Below, one piece after another: positions 10,444 through 19,872 of a stretch of 64,000 nucleotides of DNA. The notes beneath the pieces were generated by a model that was not told where the DNA came from, did not search any database, and saw nothing but the letters and a program-made list of their open reading frames with translations. Position numbers and translations under genes: made by a program. The stretch comes from Picochlorum sp. 'celeri' (Eukaryota > Chlorophyta > Trebouxiophyceae), in contig JAACMV010000024.1 of the NCBI GenBank assembly GCA_010909725.1, positions 248,001 to 312,000 of the forward strand. Direction: 5' to 3'. Position 1 is the first letter of the stretch. The number at the start of each line of letters is the position of its first letter.

Positions 10444-10508
10444 AATTTCAAGATGCATCGTCTACTTGTACTGAGCTCATTCACATATTAGTAGTAGTGT
10501 AGTGTGAG

Positions 10509-11606
10509 ATGTCAGCAATCGTATCAGTAGCAGGTGGCAGGATTGGGGGTTTCAACCCCAGAGGAGGACCCATTCGTCGGTCACAAAACATTTGGTGTTC
10601 AAGCGGATCATTGTCTCAATCTATGGATGGGATGATGAGACAGAGTAGTGGTATATCTGATGGATATCTGGTGGATACGTATGGATCAGAGAGGGTGCGT
10701 GGAAGAGGAAAGGGATACGGAAGACGGGTGCTCAGCACTCGCTGCCAGGCTGCTTCTTCGACGCAGCAGCCAGCTATTTTGGTGAATAGTTGCACAGGAA
10801 AGATGGGTCATGCGACTGCCGAAGCTGTTGTTCGGGCTGGGTTGACCTTGATTCCGTATACGTTTACTGGGAGATCAGAGGCTGTTGCTGTAGGGAATGT
10901 GGGTGTGTGTGGGGTTCCTGTGGAGCTCATCACAGCACAAGAGAGGCAGGTTGCGTTGGACAAGATCAAGGCGGATTATCCTGATCTTGTGGTGATTGAC
11001 TATACGCTTCCTTCGGCGGTGAATGAGAATGCTTTGTTTTACTGTGAGAATGGGATTCCATTTGTCATGGGGACGACGGGGGGTGACAGAGACAAGTTGC
11101 TTGAGGATGTTGCAGCGTCGGGCGTGTATGCTGTGATCGCACCGAATATGGGGAAGCAGATTGTAGCGTTTCAGACGATGATGGAGTCAATGGCAGAGGA
11201 GTTTCCTGGGTGTTTCCAAGGGTATAGTTTGCGTGTTGTCGAGTCTCATCAGAGAACAAAGGCCGACACATCTGGTACAGCCAAAGCTGTGGTACAGTCT
11301 TTCCAAAAGATGGGTTTGAGTGATTTTAAGGAGAGTGATATCGAGAAAGTACGCGAGAAGGAGGCTCAGATGTTTGATATGGGTGTCCCAGAGGAGTGTA
11401 TTGATGGGCATGCATTCCACACGTATACATTAACGTCTGAGGATGGGTCAGTAACTCTTGAATTCAAACATAATGTGTGTGGTAGAAAGGTGTATGCGGA
11501 AGGGACGGTGGATGCTGCGATATTTTTACATCAACAGCGGCAAAAGGGAGCTGCCACAAAATTGTACAATATGATTGATGTGTTGAAGGCAGGTGCCATG
11601 AGGTGA
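10509..11606 (+). CDS. dapB: 4-hydroxy-tetrahydrodipicolinate reductase, plastid-targeted
   Basis: DapB catalyses the NAD(P)H-dependent reduction of 4-hydroxy-tetrahydrodipicolinate in the diaminopimelate/lysine pathway. In plants and algae this occurs in the plastid. The 365-aa protein begins with about 90 residues rich in Gly, Ser and Arg, consistent with a transit peptide. The catalytic domain opens with the Rossmann motif ILVNSCTGKMGHA. It continues with VVIDYTLPSAVNENA, GIPFVMGTTGG and IAPNMGKQIVAFQ, then the substrate/catalytic segment ESHQRTKADTSGTAKAV (plant-type HQ in place of bacterial HH), and ends EGTVDAAIFL. No intron is needed. It is followed in tandem by tatA. The identification is strong. 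Confidence 0.95.
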   Translation: MSAIVSVAGGRIGGFNPRGGPIRRSQNIWCSSGSLSQSMDGMMRQSSGISDGYLVDTYGSERVRGRGKGYGRRVLSTRCQAASSTQQPAILVNSCTGKMGHATAEAVVRAGLTLIPYTFTGRSEAVAVGNVGVCGVPVELITAQERQVALDKIKADYPDLVVIDYTLPSAVNENALFYCENGIPFVMGTTGGDRDKLLEDVAASGVYAVIAPNMGKQIVAFQTMMESMAEEFPGCFQGYSLRVVESHQRTKADTSGTAKAVVQSFQKMGLSDFKESDIEKVREKEAQMFDMGVPEECIDGHAFHTYTLTSEDGSVTLEFKHNVCGRKVYAEGTVDAAIFLHQQRQKGAATKLYNMIDVLKAGAMR

Positions 11607-11863
11607 ATAATGTTTACTGTACATGGTTTTTATTAATATGTTGGTGTGTGTGTAATACATGCATGATGTGACAATCAATCAATCAACCAATGGTGAATTT
11701 TAACAAGAAGAAAAAAGCAGCAGCACATAAAGTCCGTAAATAGATGTATAGAACGAGATCAGCAGATATGATTCCTCTTCCACTCAGCAGCAGCGTTGTC
11801 CATTCCGACAATAATAGCCACCAAAGTTTATTTATATAGAAATAGAGTGAATAATACACCAAT

Positions 11864-12345
11864 ATGAATACAGTAGCAGCCCGTGTTCAGTGCAGGACGG
11901 CCTCGTCGCATGGCCTTGTTGTCGCAAGACCTGCGTCTCTTCTCGCCGTCCGAGGACGCACACCGAGCCAGTATCGCCATACATTTGTCTCATCTCCTAG
12001 CAGTGATAGAAGAATGCCCGTGAAGGATGTGTCTTGTCAGGGATTGTTTGGATTGGGTGTTCCGGAAATTGCCGTTATTGCTGGCGTTGTGGCTCTTATT
12101 TATGGTACGAGATGTATGACGAATAAAGACAACAAGAATGCGTGGTCACATGCGTATATATCACATGGTGTGCAGGTCCCAGCAAGCTTCCAGAGTTGGG
12201 CAAGGGATTAGGTAAAACTGCCAAGAGTTTTCAGACTGCAGCGAAAGAATTTGAAAAGGAATTGAAAGAGGAGATGAAGGAGGATGACGAAGAAGAAGAC
12301 AAAAAGACGACGACCGGTCAGCAGCAGCAGGAACAGAAGAAATGA
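11864..12345 (+). CDS. tatA: Thylakoid twin-arginine translocase subunit TatA/Tha4 (two exons)
   Basis: TatA/Tha4 forms the pore-associated oligomer of the delta-pH/Tat pathway that moves folded proteins into the thylakoid lumen. Exon 1 (11864-12104) encodes a long Arg/Ser-rich transit peptide and the start of the mature domain, GLFGLGVPEIAVIAGVVALIYG. A 71-nt intron (donor GTACGA, acceptor TGCAG) splits a Gly codon. Exon 2 (12176-12345) continues PSKLPELGKGLGKTAKSFQTAAKEFEKEL, then an acidic and Gln-rich tail. The product is 136 aa with one transmembrane helix, the FG-x-P hinge and an amphipathic helix. TatA is preferred over TatB because of the FGPSKLPELGK block and the short tail. Confidence 0.93.
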
Positions 12346-12470
12346 TGGCATCATGATGCGATTGCCTTGGTTGTAGTAATGATGATGAATGTAAATGTAC
12401 CTACATCTACGTGCAGAAAATAAAGGGGAAAAAATGATGATATATACAATCATATCCACAAGAACTTGAT

Positions 12471-13298
12471 CTACTCAAAAGCCCACTGGTTCTCTCGACG
12501 GACCTCTTCCTCCTCCTCCTTGGTAAAATCATTTTCAATATTGAATGTCTTTCTAATCTCTTCTGGAGTCTTCCCCTTGATCATATTTGCCACCGTCATG
12601 CACGTCAAGTCTAACAATGGCTTGATATTCAGATAATTGGCTGCAAGGATAAGCTCAAACAGAGTCTGCTGGTCTACCCTGGTGAAGTCTTTGTTCCACT
12701 TGTCCAAGTCTTGCTTCTCCTCATTGGGCAAATCCTTCTCCTCTGTGACACCAGCATCATGGAGGCACTGCACATAATGACTGCAAAACTGAATCACCTT
12801 TTCCAGGATATCAGATTTCACGTTTGGAAGGGGTACCACGTCTCCAGCATCCTCGACATCTGCATCATCAGGGTGACTATAATCATCGTTTGACTTTGAG
12901 GGCAACAAGGTACACCAACAAGTCAATCACGCACCTTCGATCATTTCTTTGATCGTGATGGACATGGATGCTACCTTCTCGTCCACTTCGAATGTCTTTC
13001 CATCGCTGCTCGATAGCAGCACCTGCAACATGTGAATAATGGAAAACCTGTCAGTTTGGATTCAAGAGCATCTTCAAGTCCCACCCGAACGAAACACCGC
13101 CGCCCTTGTAGCGCTGATATGACATATATATGCATACAATACTGCCTCATATAAAAGAATTTTGGCATCTGAGATGATTTTGAGCCGTTCCAGGCCCACG
13201 AGGGTATTGCCGACACATTCAAACATCAGACGGGTGATGACAGCTTCATTCCACCAGAGCCAGTGTTAGCCTTTCTATCATACCTTTGAGATTGTCAT
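12471..13298 (-). CDS. SKP1: SKP1, SCF ubiquitin-ligase adaptor (three exons, 15-nt first exon)
   Basis: SKP1 bridges cullin-1 to F-box proteins in SCF ubiquitin ligases. Exon 1 (13298-13284) is only 15 nt and encodes MTISK before the donor GTATGA. Exon 2 (13022-12935) encodes [20 protein letters not shown] and the ITIKEMIE segment. Exon 3 (12859-12471) encodes [20 protein letters not shown], the helical core ([20 protein letters not shown]) and the conserved C terminus [10 protein letters not shown]. Introns are 261 and 75 nt; phases 0 and 1 match at both joins. The 163-aa product matches the family length from end to end. A CGGTC-N13-GACCG element lies 115-137 bp upstream of the ATG. Confidence 0.95.
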
Positions 13299-13412
13299 GG
13301 TGATTATTTAACAGAATATTCTACAATAATTGATATATGGGTGTTGAGAGGCAGGTTTTGATCTTGATTGTACAGGTCTTGTTGGCCCAAATTCAAATTT
13401 TTTACATACCAT

Positions 13413-13435
13413 CGGTCGAATACATTCTTTGACCG
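13413..13435. promoter_or_regulatory. Inverted-repeat element CGGTC-N13-GACCG (copy 3)
   Basis: CGGTC at 13413-13417 and TTGACCG at 13429-13435, in the short SKP1 upstream region (115-137 bp before its ATG). It has the same half-sites and spacing as at 2216-2238 and 10382-10404. Confidence 0.5.
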
Positions 13436-13504
13436 AGGACACTCTCATACATCATTCATTGTCTGAAGTCGTCAAGATCCTCTGTCTCTCTCTTTGTTTG
13501 TTTC

Positions 13505-14646
13505 TTAGACTGCATGGTGCCTTTGCAAGGAGACTGGGGCGAACGGCCCGACTGGTTGTGGTGCTTGGGTTGCATGGGCAGCACTTGGCACAGTGGGTGG
13601 CTTGGAACGCCGTACTCGTCGTCGCCTCTGGGGGCCATCCCCGGGTTGTTCCACGAGACTATTCTTGTAAAACATGGCTTCCTGCATCATTATAGTCGTG
13701 GTGCTTGATTCCATGTCACGGATGATGAAGCAACACGGTACAAGAAAACAGAAGAAGAAGACGAGAAACAATCAATCAATCAATCAACACGTACAGCTTC
13801 ATCATCAGAAAATTCGCACACGGGTTCCTCGTCTATCGATGCATCGTCATCCACATCATATCCCTTTACTCGTAAATCATGCTCTGCGACTGATGTAGAG
13901 AGAGACGGCATGGAGAAGACAACATCTCCAACATCCACCATGGCAATATCAGCTCCCTCTGTTGATGATGGAGGGAGGGTCTTTGGGTCTCGAATGATAT
14001 ACATTGGACTTTGAACAGGTCCAAAGATATCTTCTACACGCCCGACGATTGATTTGGTCAGACTCACGAGTACAGAACCTTCCCCCAACAATTGAGACCC
14101 TGCAGACGCACTCACAACAATAGTACCTTCAATACAGCTTGCCACCCTTCCTGCTTCCACAATCTCATCCTGAGGATCTACAACTATCTGATTCAGTTGA
14201 AAGCATGACGCATCGTCGGTACCAAAGAGTAACTCTGCAGCACTGGGCTGAGGCCCAGCAGGCTCCTGTGCTGTGGACTCCATCATACTGTTTTGGATCA
14301 CATGACGCAATTCATCCAGCGATGTAATGTCTTCGACCTCCTCAGAATCACTCGTCATATACTCTGAAGATGACGCATCGTCCATAGGCATGTCTGATCC
14401 CACACAGGGCTGGAGACACACCCGAACAGACCCCTCCTCAGCGTCCAAAGTCAACATCAAAGAAATGACGCGTGAAGTGTCTTCTTGCTCAGGTATGGTA
14501 TCATGAATATCCATAGATTCATCTTCAGAACCTGAATCACTCTCAATCCCGTAGGAACCCAAGGCTGCAGCAACGACATGCACATCCTGAGCATTTGGAA
14601 TGACGTGAGGAGCGTCGTCGTCTAAAAATATCTCTTCAGCATTCAT
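13505..14646 (-). CDS. NAF1: H/ACA snoRNP assembly factor NAF1 (two exons)
   Basis: NAF1 is the nuclear assembly factor that holds the GAR1 position on nascent H/ACA RNPs, needed for pseudouridylation guides and telomerase RNA. Exon 1 (14646-13795) has an acidic N-terminal half. It then has the Gar1/Naf1 beta-barrel (about residues 135-235), with GTIVVSASAGSQLLGEGSVL and SIVGRVEDIFGPVQSPMYII, and ends in EFSDDEA. A 113-nt intron containing a GATT tetranucleotide tract leads to exon 2 (13681-13505). Exon 2 encodes a basic tail (GPQRRRRVRRSKPP) then Pro/Ala-rich residues. The product is 342 aa. The start lies only 30 bp downstream of the gyrB stop on the same strand, with a TTATAAAATAA stretch between. 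Confidence 0.88.
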
Positions 14647-14676
14647 TATTGGGTTATTTTATAACGTAAGAAAATT

Positions 14677-17112
14677 TTAAATATCGAGTTCGTCAAATTG
14701 GTACTCTTTACCATGGGCTTCGATCAACTCTCGACGAGGCCCCACCTTGTCTCCCATGAGCAAGGTTAGCATGTGGGATGCTTCTGCGGCATCATCCACG
14801 GTCAGTCGCTTTAACATTCTGCTATCAGGATCCATTGTTGTGCTCCATAGTTGATCTGGCATCATTTCACCGAGACCCTTGAACCTTTGAATGCTGTACG
14901 AGTCTGGAGGCAAGTCTTTGGTGGCACGCTCAAGTTCTTCTTCACTGTTGCAGTATTTTGTCACCTTTTTTGCACCAGATCCGAGTTCTAGGCGATATAA
15001 TGGTGGCATGCCGACGAAAATGTGTCCATTTTCGAATAGTTTGCGTTGATATCGGAACAAGAAGGTGAGGAGGAGGGTTCGGATGTGGGCTCCATCGACA
15101 TCAGCATCTGTCAGGATGATGATCTTTCCATATCTGAGGCTGTCCAAATCCTCTCCTTTTAATCCCAGTCCGAGGCCGACGATGAGGCTGCTGATCTCAT
15201 TATTTTTGTATAGCTTGGCGTCATCATGCCTTTCGGCGTTCAATATTTTACCCCGGAGGGGTAAAATGGCTTGAAACCTTCTGTCACGTGCCTGCTTGGC
15301 AGACCCACCAGCAGAGTCTCCTTCGACAAGGAAAATTTCGCATTCATCCCTGAGAGAGGACGAGCAATCAGCAAGTTTTCCTGGTAATGTGCTTTTGGTC
15401 AGAACAGATTTGCGTCGCACGAGATCTCGAGCTTTCTTGGCAGCTTCAGCAGCCTTGTATGCTTGGAGTGCTTTGCTCAGAACTGCATTTAAAATATTTG
15501 GCTGCTCCTCGAGTGCCTCTGTGACGCATGTGCTCACGGCATTATCTACAATTTTTCTAACTTCTGGGTTACCGAGGCGAGTCTTTGTTTGGCCTTCGAA
15601 TTCAGGAGCTGGAACTTTGACAGAGACAACTGCACCAAGGCCTTCTCTGATGTGGTCTCCAGAAAGGTTGGGATCATTGTCTTTGAGAGCTTTTGTTTTT
15701 CTCCCGAGTGAATTCACAGTACGTGTCAAAGCACTCTTGAAACCATCCATATGAGTTCCTCCATCGATTGTTTTAATGGAATTCACAAACCCAATGAGGG
15801 TGTCACTAAAGGCATCAGAGCACCACTGCAGGGATACATCTACTTGAATATCTCCATCTGTGCGGGAGAAGAATATTGGTTCGTGTGCGCTGATACGATC
15901 TCTATTGATATGCTTGACGTATTCTGACAAGCCTCCTGAAAAGTGAAAGAGTTCCCATCCATCAGCATTCCCTGGAGTGGTGGTTGCCAATGCCTCCTCA
16001 GCATCAGACTCTGGTTCTTCAGCTGCTGCATCCTTTTTAGAGTCCTTTCTCGCGTGCTGTTTCCCAGAGTAATTTTTCGCTCGGAAATGAATGGTCGCTT
16101 GTGGATTTAAAAACGCCAATTCTCGGAGCCTAGAACGAATAGTCTCTGGATCAAATGTTGCTGTAGAGGAGAATATTGAATCATCATACAAAAACTTGAC
16201 TCTCGTCCCTTTCCTATCTCCATCATCGTGCGTATCGCTCATCTCTAGTTGAGAAACGGCTTCTCCTTGGGCAAAGCTTTGATCGTATCGCTTTCCATCG
16301 CGCCACACTGACACATGCATTTTCCTGGACAAGGCATTCACCACAGACACACCCACTCCATGCAACCCCCCTGACACTGCATACCCACTGGAATCCCCAC
16401 CAAACTTTCCTCCCGCATGCAACACAGTCAGCACTGTCTCTAATGCAGACTTCCCGGTAACTGGATGAATATCCGTGGGGATGCCACGCCCATTATCCCG
16501 AATCGTAATCCAGTTTGTCTCCATATCCATTTCCACCCACACGCTATCTGCATGCCCTGCCTGCACCTCGTCAATCGCATTATCCAGAATTTCATAAATC
16601 AGATGATGAAGACCTCGTTGACCTGTACTTCCAATATACATGCCTGGCCTCTTTCTCACAGGATCCAATCCCTGCAACACTTGAATTTGTGTTGCATCAT
16701 AGGCATCGCTTGCAAAACCTCGCCCATCAATCTGCTCCATTGACTGCATCCTCGTCACCGCCGATCGAATACCTTGTCCATACATGACTGAGCGATAGGG
16801 AGTCTCTGTAGCACCAAATACAATGCCCCCCATGGCTCCTGACTTTGCAACACAGTCCCCCCTGCTATTCCTCCTCCAATGTTCACCATCGACGGCGCTG
16901 GAGTGCACCCGCATGCAATAACTACTACCACCATGATCATTATATGTATGGCTTTTCATCCGTATCTCCCTCCTCCACAATGATGGTGGTAATGCCATGC
17001 CTTGTACTCTACTCCAAGTTCGCCGAAGCATCCCTTCCCTTTGATTGCGTATTGACAATATACTTCCTTTTGCCTTTTCTGATACTGTGTTGGAGCAATG
17101 GTCGAGAAGCAT
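14677..17112 (-). CDS. gyrB: Organellar DNA gyrase subunit B
   Basis: GyrB is the ATPase subunit of type IIA topoisomerase gyrase. Plants and algae retain it in the nucleus for plastid and mitochondrial DNA. The 811-aa protein has about 130 N-terminal residues rich in Arg/Ser (targeting peptide). The GHKL ATPase domain follows ([58 protein letters not shown]), then the transducer with QTKTRLGN. The TOPRIM domain has [30 protein letters not shown] and [16 protein letters not shown]. It ends FDELDI, typical of GyrB. There is one uninterrupted reading frame; the ATG at 17112 is used, though Met28 is an alternative start. It is divergent from the phosphatase inhibitor-2 gene. Confidence 0.96.
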   Translation of the reverse strand: MLLDHCSNTVSEKAKGSILSIRNQREGMLRRTWSRVQGMALPPSLWRREIRMKSHTYNDHGGSSYCMRVHSSAVDGEHWRRNSRGDCVAKSGAMGGIVFGATETPYRSVMYGQGIRSAVTRMQSMEQIDGRGFASDAYDATQIQVLQGLDPVRKRPGMYIGSTGQRGLHHLIYEILDNAIDEVQAGHADSVWVEMDMETNWITIRDNGRGIPTDIHPVTGKSALETVLTVLHAGGKFGGDSSGYAVSGGLHGVGVSVVNALSRKMHVSVWRDGKRYDQSFAQGEAVSQLEMSDTHDDGDRKGTRVKFLYDDSIFSSTATFDPETIRSRLRELAFLNPQATIHFRAKNYSGKQHARKDSKKDAAAEEPESDAEEALATTTPGNADGWELFHFSGGLSEYVKHINRDRISAHEPIFFSRTDGDIQVDVSLQWCSDAFSDTLIGFVNSIKTIDGGTHMDGFKSALTRTVNSLGRKTKALKDNDPNLSGDHIREGLGAVVSVKVPAPEFEGQTKTRLGNPEVRKIVDNAVSTCVTEALEEQPNILNAVLSKALQAYKAAEAAKKARDLVRRKSVLTKSTLPGKLADCSSSLRDECEIFLVEGDSAGGSAKQARDRRFQAILPLRGKILNAERHDDAKLYKNNEISSLIVGLGLGLKGEDLDSLRYGKIIILTDADVDGAHIRTLLLTFLFRYQRKLFENGHIFVGMPPLYRLELGSGAKKVTKYCNSEEELERATKDLPPDSYSIQRFKGLGEMMPDQLWSTTMDPDSRMLKRLTVDDAAEASHMLTLLMGDKVGPRRELIEAHGKEYQFDELDI

Positions 17113-17449
17113 GCCTATACGAGCAGAAAAGAAACTAGTTCTCTACCTTTAAAAATTGATTGGAATGCAGTCAAAATTGACAAATACTGATGCCGATGTG
17201 CTCGTAAGAAACCATTTCAATTTTCAATTGCACCATGTGTGTGATTGCATGCAAGTATGTGGTTGATGAGGCCGATCCTTGGGATTTCCGAATTCGGCCT
17301 TTTCTTTTTTTCGAAAGGCTGGATGGCCCATCTCGCCTGGAGACAAACAAGCGATCCAACAAGGCTGACACGCGCAATACGATTACTATAAATACAACTA
17401 ACGTATTTCATGGGATTAGTAGTAGCAGTAGACGTGGGTGCGACGTAGG
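17113..17449. promoter_or_regulatory. Divergent promoter region gyrB / inhibitor-2
   Basis: A 337-bp gap between divergent start codons. It holds a TTAGTAGTAGCAGTAG tract at 17416-17431, 19 nt before the plus-strand ATG. No gene or RNA was recognised. Confidence 0.45.
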
Positions 17450-18105
17450 ATGAAGAAGAAGTTACTTGGGTGTCAGAAGAAGGAGAAGAAGAAGAAAAAA
17501 GGAGGGGTGAAATGGTGCGTGATGCCACCGAGTGGGCTTGATGGTGGTCAAAACAATTATTGAGTGGCTGTGAATGCAGGGATGAGAGTAATTTGGAGGA
17601 GAATGAGCGTATCAAGCGTGAATTAAACCCCACCAAAATTGATGAACCCAAGACTCCTTATTATCAAAGTGCCTGCGAGGACGAGACGGATGAAGGCGAT
17701 TCTTTGGAAATGTCGCCATTGTCATTATCTGATGATGCTGGAACCTCTGATCATGGAAGAAGAACAATGGGAGTGAGGATATTTGAGGAGCATTTGGGTG
17801 GTGGTGGTGATGATGAGGAGATGGAAGACGAGGAGGAGGAGGATGCTGAGAAGAAGAAGAAATTCATGGAGGCACGGCGGATGCATTATAAATTTAGCAA
17901 GGATATACTGTGCGTTTCTTCATGATGATGATGATGATATGATACACGAAATGAGTGTGGTTGTCTGTGTTTTGGTTGAACTCTAGTCAGCACACTGTGT
18001 ACTACTACTGACTGTTTGTCGTCTTGATGGTGATGCAGGACTAGCACATTCCCTCAAGAAGAGGAAGAGTACACCGAAGAAGAAGGAAAAGAAGAACAAG
18101 GCTAG
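17450..18105 (+). CDS. Protein phosphatase 1 regulatory inhibitor-2 (IPP-2/GLC8), three exons
   Basis: Inhibitor-2 binds and modulates PP1 catalytic subunits. Exon 1 (17450-17514) encodes a very lysine-rich N terminus ending KKGGVKW. The Trp codon is split by a 65-nt intron, so exon 2 (17580-17909) continues DESNLEENE, recreating the family signature KWDE. Exon 2 also carries KIDEPKTPYY (the conserved KIxEPKTPY box), a long acidic run and EARRMHYKFSKDI (the HYNE-like helix contacting the PP1 active site). Exon 3 (18039-18105) adds an acidic tail. The product is 153 aa, with phases 2/2 matching at both joins. The stop is 24 bp from the end of the convergent importin-like gene. Confidence 0.88.
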
Positions 18106-18128
18106 TGTGTCTTGGATCATTAATTTTC

Positions 18129-19760
18129 TTACACACTCCAATACTCGTTGACTAATATTTTAGCTTGCTCTTTACTTGTACCATCTACACCTTCATGATA
18201 TTGCACTTCTTCAAGGGCCTTGATACCTCCAGCATGTTCAATAACCTCTTTGCCCTTTGGCAAATACTGTAACATCATTTTCACAAACTGTATACCAAGT
18301 TCGATACTATCTTTATGTGCCGCTTTCATGAGTGAAAGCATCTTGACAATAGCAACCTCATCTCCAGCAAAGAGGTGATTCAGGAGTTCACCTGGATCCT
18401 TCTCAGCTGAGCAAATACTAATGAGGACACCTGCTGCTTCCTTCTTCACATGGAAAGGCTCCTCTTTCAGATACTTTTTGAGCAATGGAATCGCGGATGA
18501 TTTTTTAACAAACATGGCCGGAGCGTGCCCCAATTGACAAATACCTCTCAAAGCCCATGCAACTTCGCGTTCAACCCCATACTGTTTTGTGCTACCACAC
18601 ATCACAATGACATCAATAGCATCATACCCTGGATCAGAAGAAAAAAACTCTTCCGCCTCTGGTCCCGCATACGACGCAATATTACCAAACACCCTCAGTA
18701 TTGGTATCAAGACAGACACGTCCTCACCCTGACAGGTATCAAGGATTACTCGCAGCTGCATTGCCTCTGCATCCAGAATAGATCTACGCTGATCCTCAGA
18801 TATACGATGCACAGAGCACGAACAAGTCACTCTAGACAATAGCCACGACGTCTCCTGAACCAGCGCAACAGGCGCAATCTGAGACGTCAGCACAGTCATG
18901 ACAGCCTCCATGGCCCCATCAATCTCAAAAAAGGCATTCACCTCCTCACCCTCCCCTTTGAACAATATACTCAGCGCCCATGCTGCAGTTTCTCCCGCCG
19001 ATAACCCCTCCTTATCCAATTTACTCTCTTTTCCTTGCTTTAACGACGCGCACGCGCGAGTGAACAGTCTAATCAATGGCTTGACAGCCCCATTTGCAAT
19101 CAAAATAGCCCTATACTCTACATCCTCTTCACCCATATTCCCAATCGCCCACGCACACTGCTCTGCCATGGCAAACCCTCCATCACCCCCAATATGCGCA
19201 ATCAATATAGGCGCAGCTGGAATGATGGCCTCCACCACCTGTGATGTTCCCACCGCCAAGTTGGTTAATGCCCAAGACGCCTGAAACGTCGTCTCAAGCG
19301 CCACAGAATCCATCTGAGGAGGCTGCAATGCTTCAATAAGCACAGGAATCGCCCCAGACTCTACCGCAATCTTATACGGAGGTTCCTCATAGGTGGAAAG
19401 AATGTGTCGCAACTGATGCACAGCGTTAAGATGAGTCTTCCCACCCACAGGCCTGGCCTCCTGAATATCCCTCACCGCTCCTTCCAAATCCTTCCGTATC
19501 TGATCCTCCTCAACCTTTCTATCAACATCAACATCCTCAGTCATAACAATATTGGTCGCATTCTCGTCATTCGACACGTCGAACGGTTTCGTTGCATCCG
19601 ACGTGGGTTCCCCCACCGTGGCCTTTGGACATTGAATACTCGCAGCACTCGGATCCCTCCGCAACCGCTTTCCCCTATTCGATATAACAGAACTAACTAC
19701 TTTATCGTGATCATCGAGCTCATGCTCTCTCTTCTTCTTATTCGCCATAGGGTTTGACAT
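18129..19760 (-). CDS. Importin-alpha-like armadillo-repeat protein
   Basis: A 543-aa intronless protein made largely of armadillo repeats (about residues 115-520). It shows the importin-alpha Trp/Asn ladder signatures: QASWALTNLAVGTS, EQCAWAIGNMGEED, ETAAWALSILF and REVAWALRGICQLG. Classical importin-alpha carries cargo bearing basic NLSs through pores together with importin-beta. The N terminus is unusual. Instead of a typical 40-residue Arg-rich IBB domain it has only KKKR and GKRLRR clusters, 20-odd residues apart, followed by an acidic linker. It may be a divergent importin-alpha or a dedicated adaptor with altered importin-beta binding (inference). The start ATG is followed four codons later by a second Met. 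Confidence 0.82.
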   Translation of the reverse strand: MSNPMANKKKREHELDDHDKVVSSVISNRGKRLRRDPSAASIQCPKATVGEPTSDATKPFDVSNDENATNIVMTEDVDVDRKVEEDQIRKDLEGAVRDIQEARPVGGKTHLNAVHQLRHILSTYEEPPYKIAVESGAIPVLIEALQPPQMDSVALETTFQASWALTNLAVGTSQVVEAIIPAAPILIAHIGGDGGFAMAEQCAWAIGNMGEEDVEYRAILIANGAVKPLIRLFTRACASLKQGKESKLDKEGLSAGETAAWALSILFKGEGEEVNAFFEIDGAMEAVMTVLTSQIAPVALVQETSWLLSRVTCSCSVHRISEDQRRSILDAEAMQLRVILDTCQGEDVSVLIPILRVFGNIASYAGPEAEEFFSSDPGYDAIDVIVMCGSTKQYGVEREVAWALRGICQLGHAPAMFVKKSSAIPLLKKYLKEEPFHVKKEAAGVLISICSAEKDPGELLNHLFAGDEVAIVKMLSLMKAAHKDSIELGIQFVKMMLQYLPKGKEVIEHAGGIKALEEVQYHEGVDGTSKEQAKILVNEYWSV

Positions 19761-19872
19761 GTTTCGATACCAGAATTCCCGATACTCTTCTACTGTGTAT
19801 TCTGTATTTACACACTGTATTTAATACATGCAAATGTATGAATAAAAATATATGCATGGTTATGGCACCCAG

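Larger units (their letters stand above)
10231..10508. promoter_or_regulatory. Divergent promoter: eIF4E-binding-like gene / dapB
   Basis: A 278-bp bidirectional promoter region. On the minus side, a TATAAA-like box followed by CAGTAGTAG lies about 30-45 nt before the ATG at 10230. On the plus side are the CGGTC-N13-GACCG element (10382-10404), a 12-bp hairpin (10412-10443) and a TAGTAGTAG tract (10489-10503) just before the dapB ATG. Confidence 0.5.

Noticed and set aside
17217..17651. Minus-strand frame of 144 codons
   Set aside because: It overlaps exons 1-2 of phosphatase inhibitor-2, whose conserved KWDE and KIDEPKTPYY motifs are on the plus strand.
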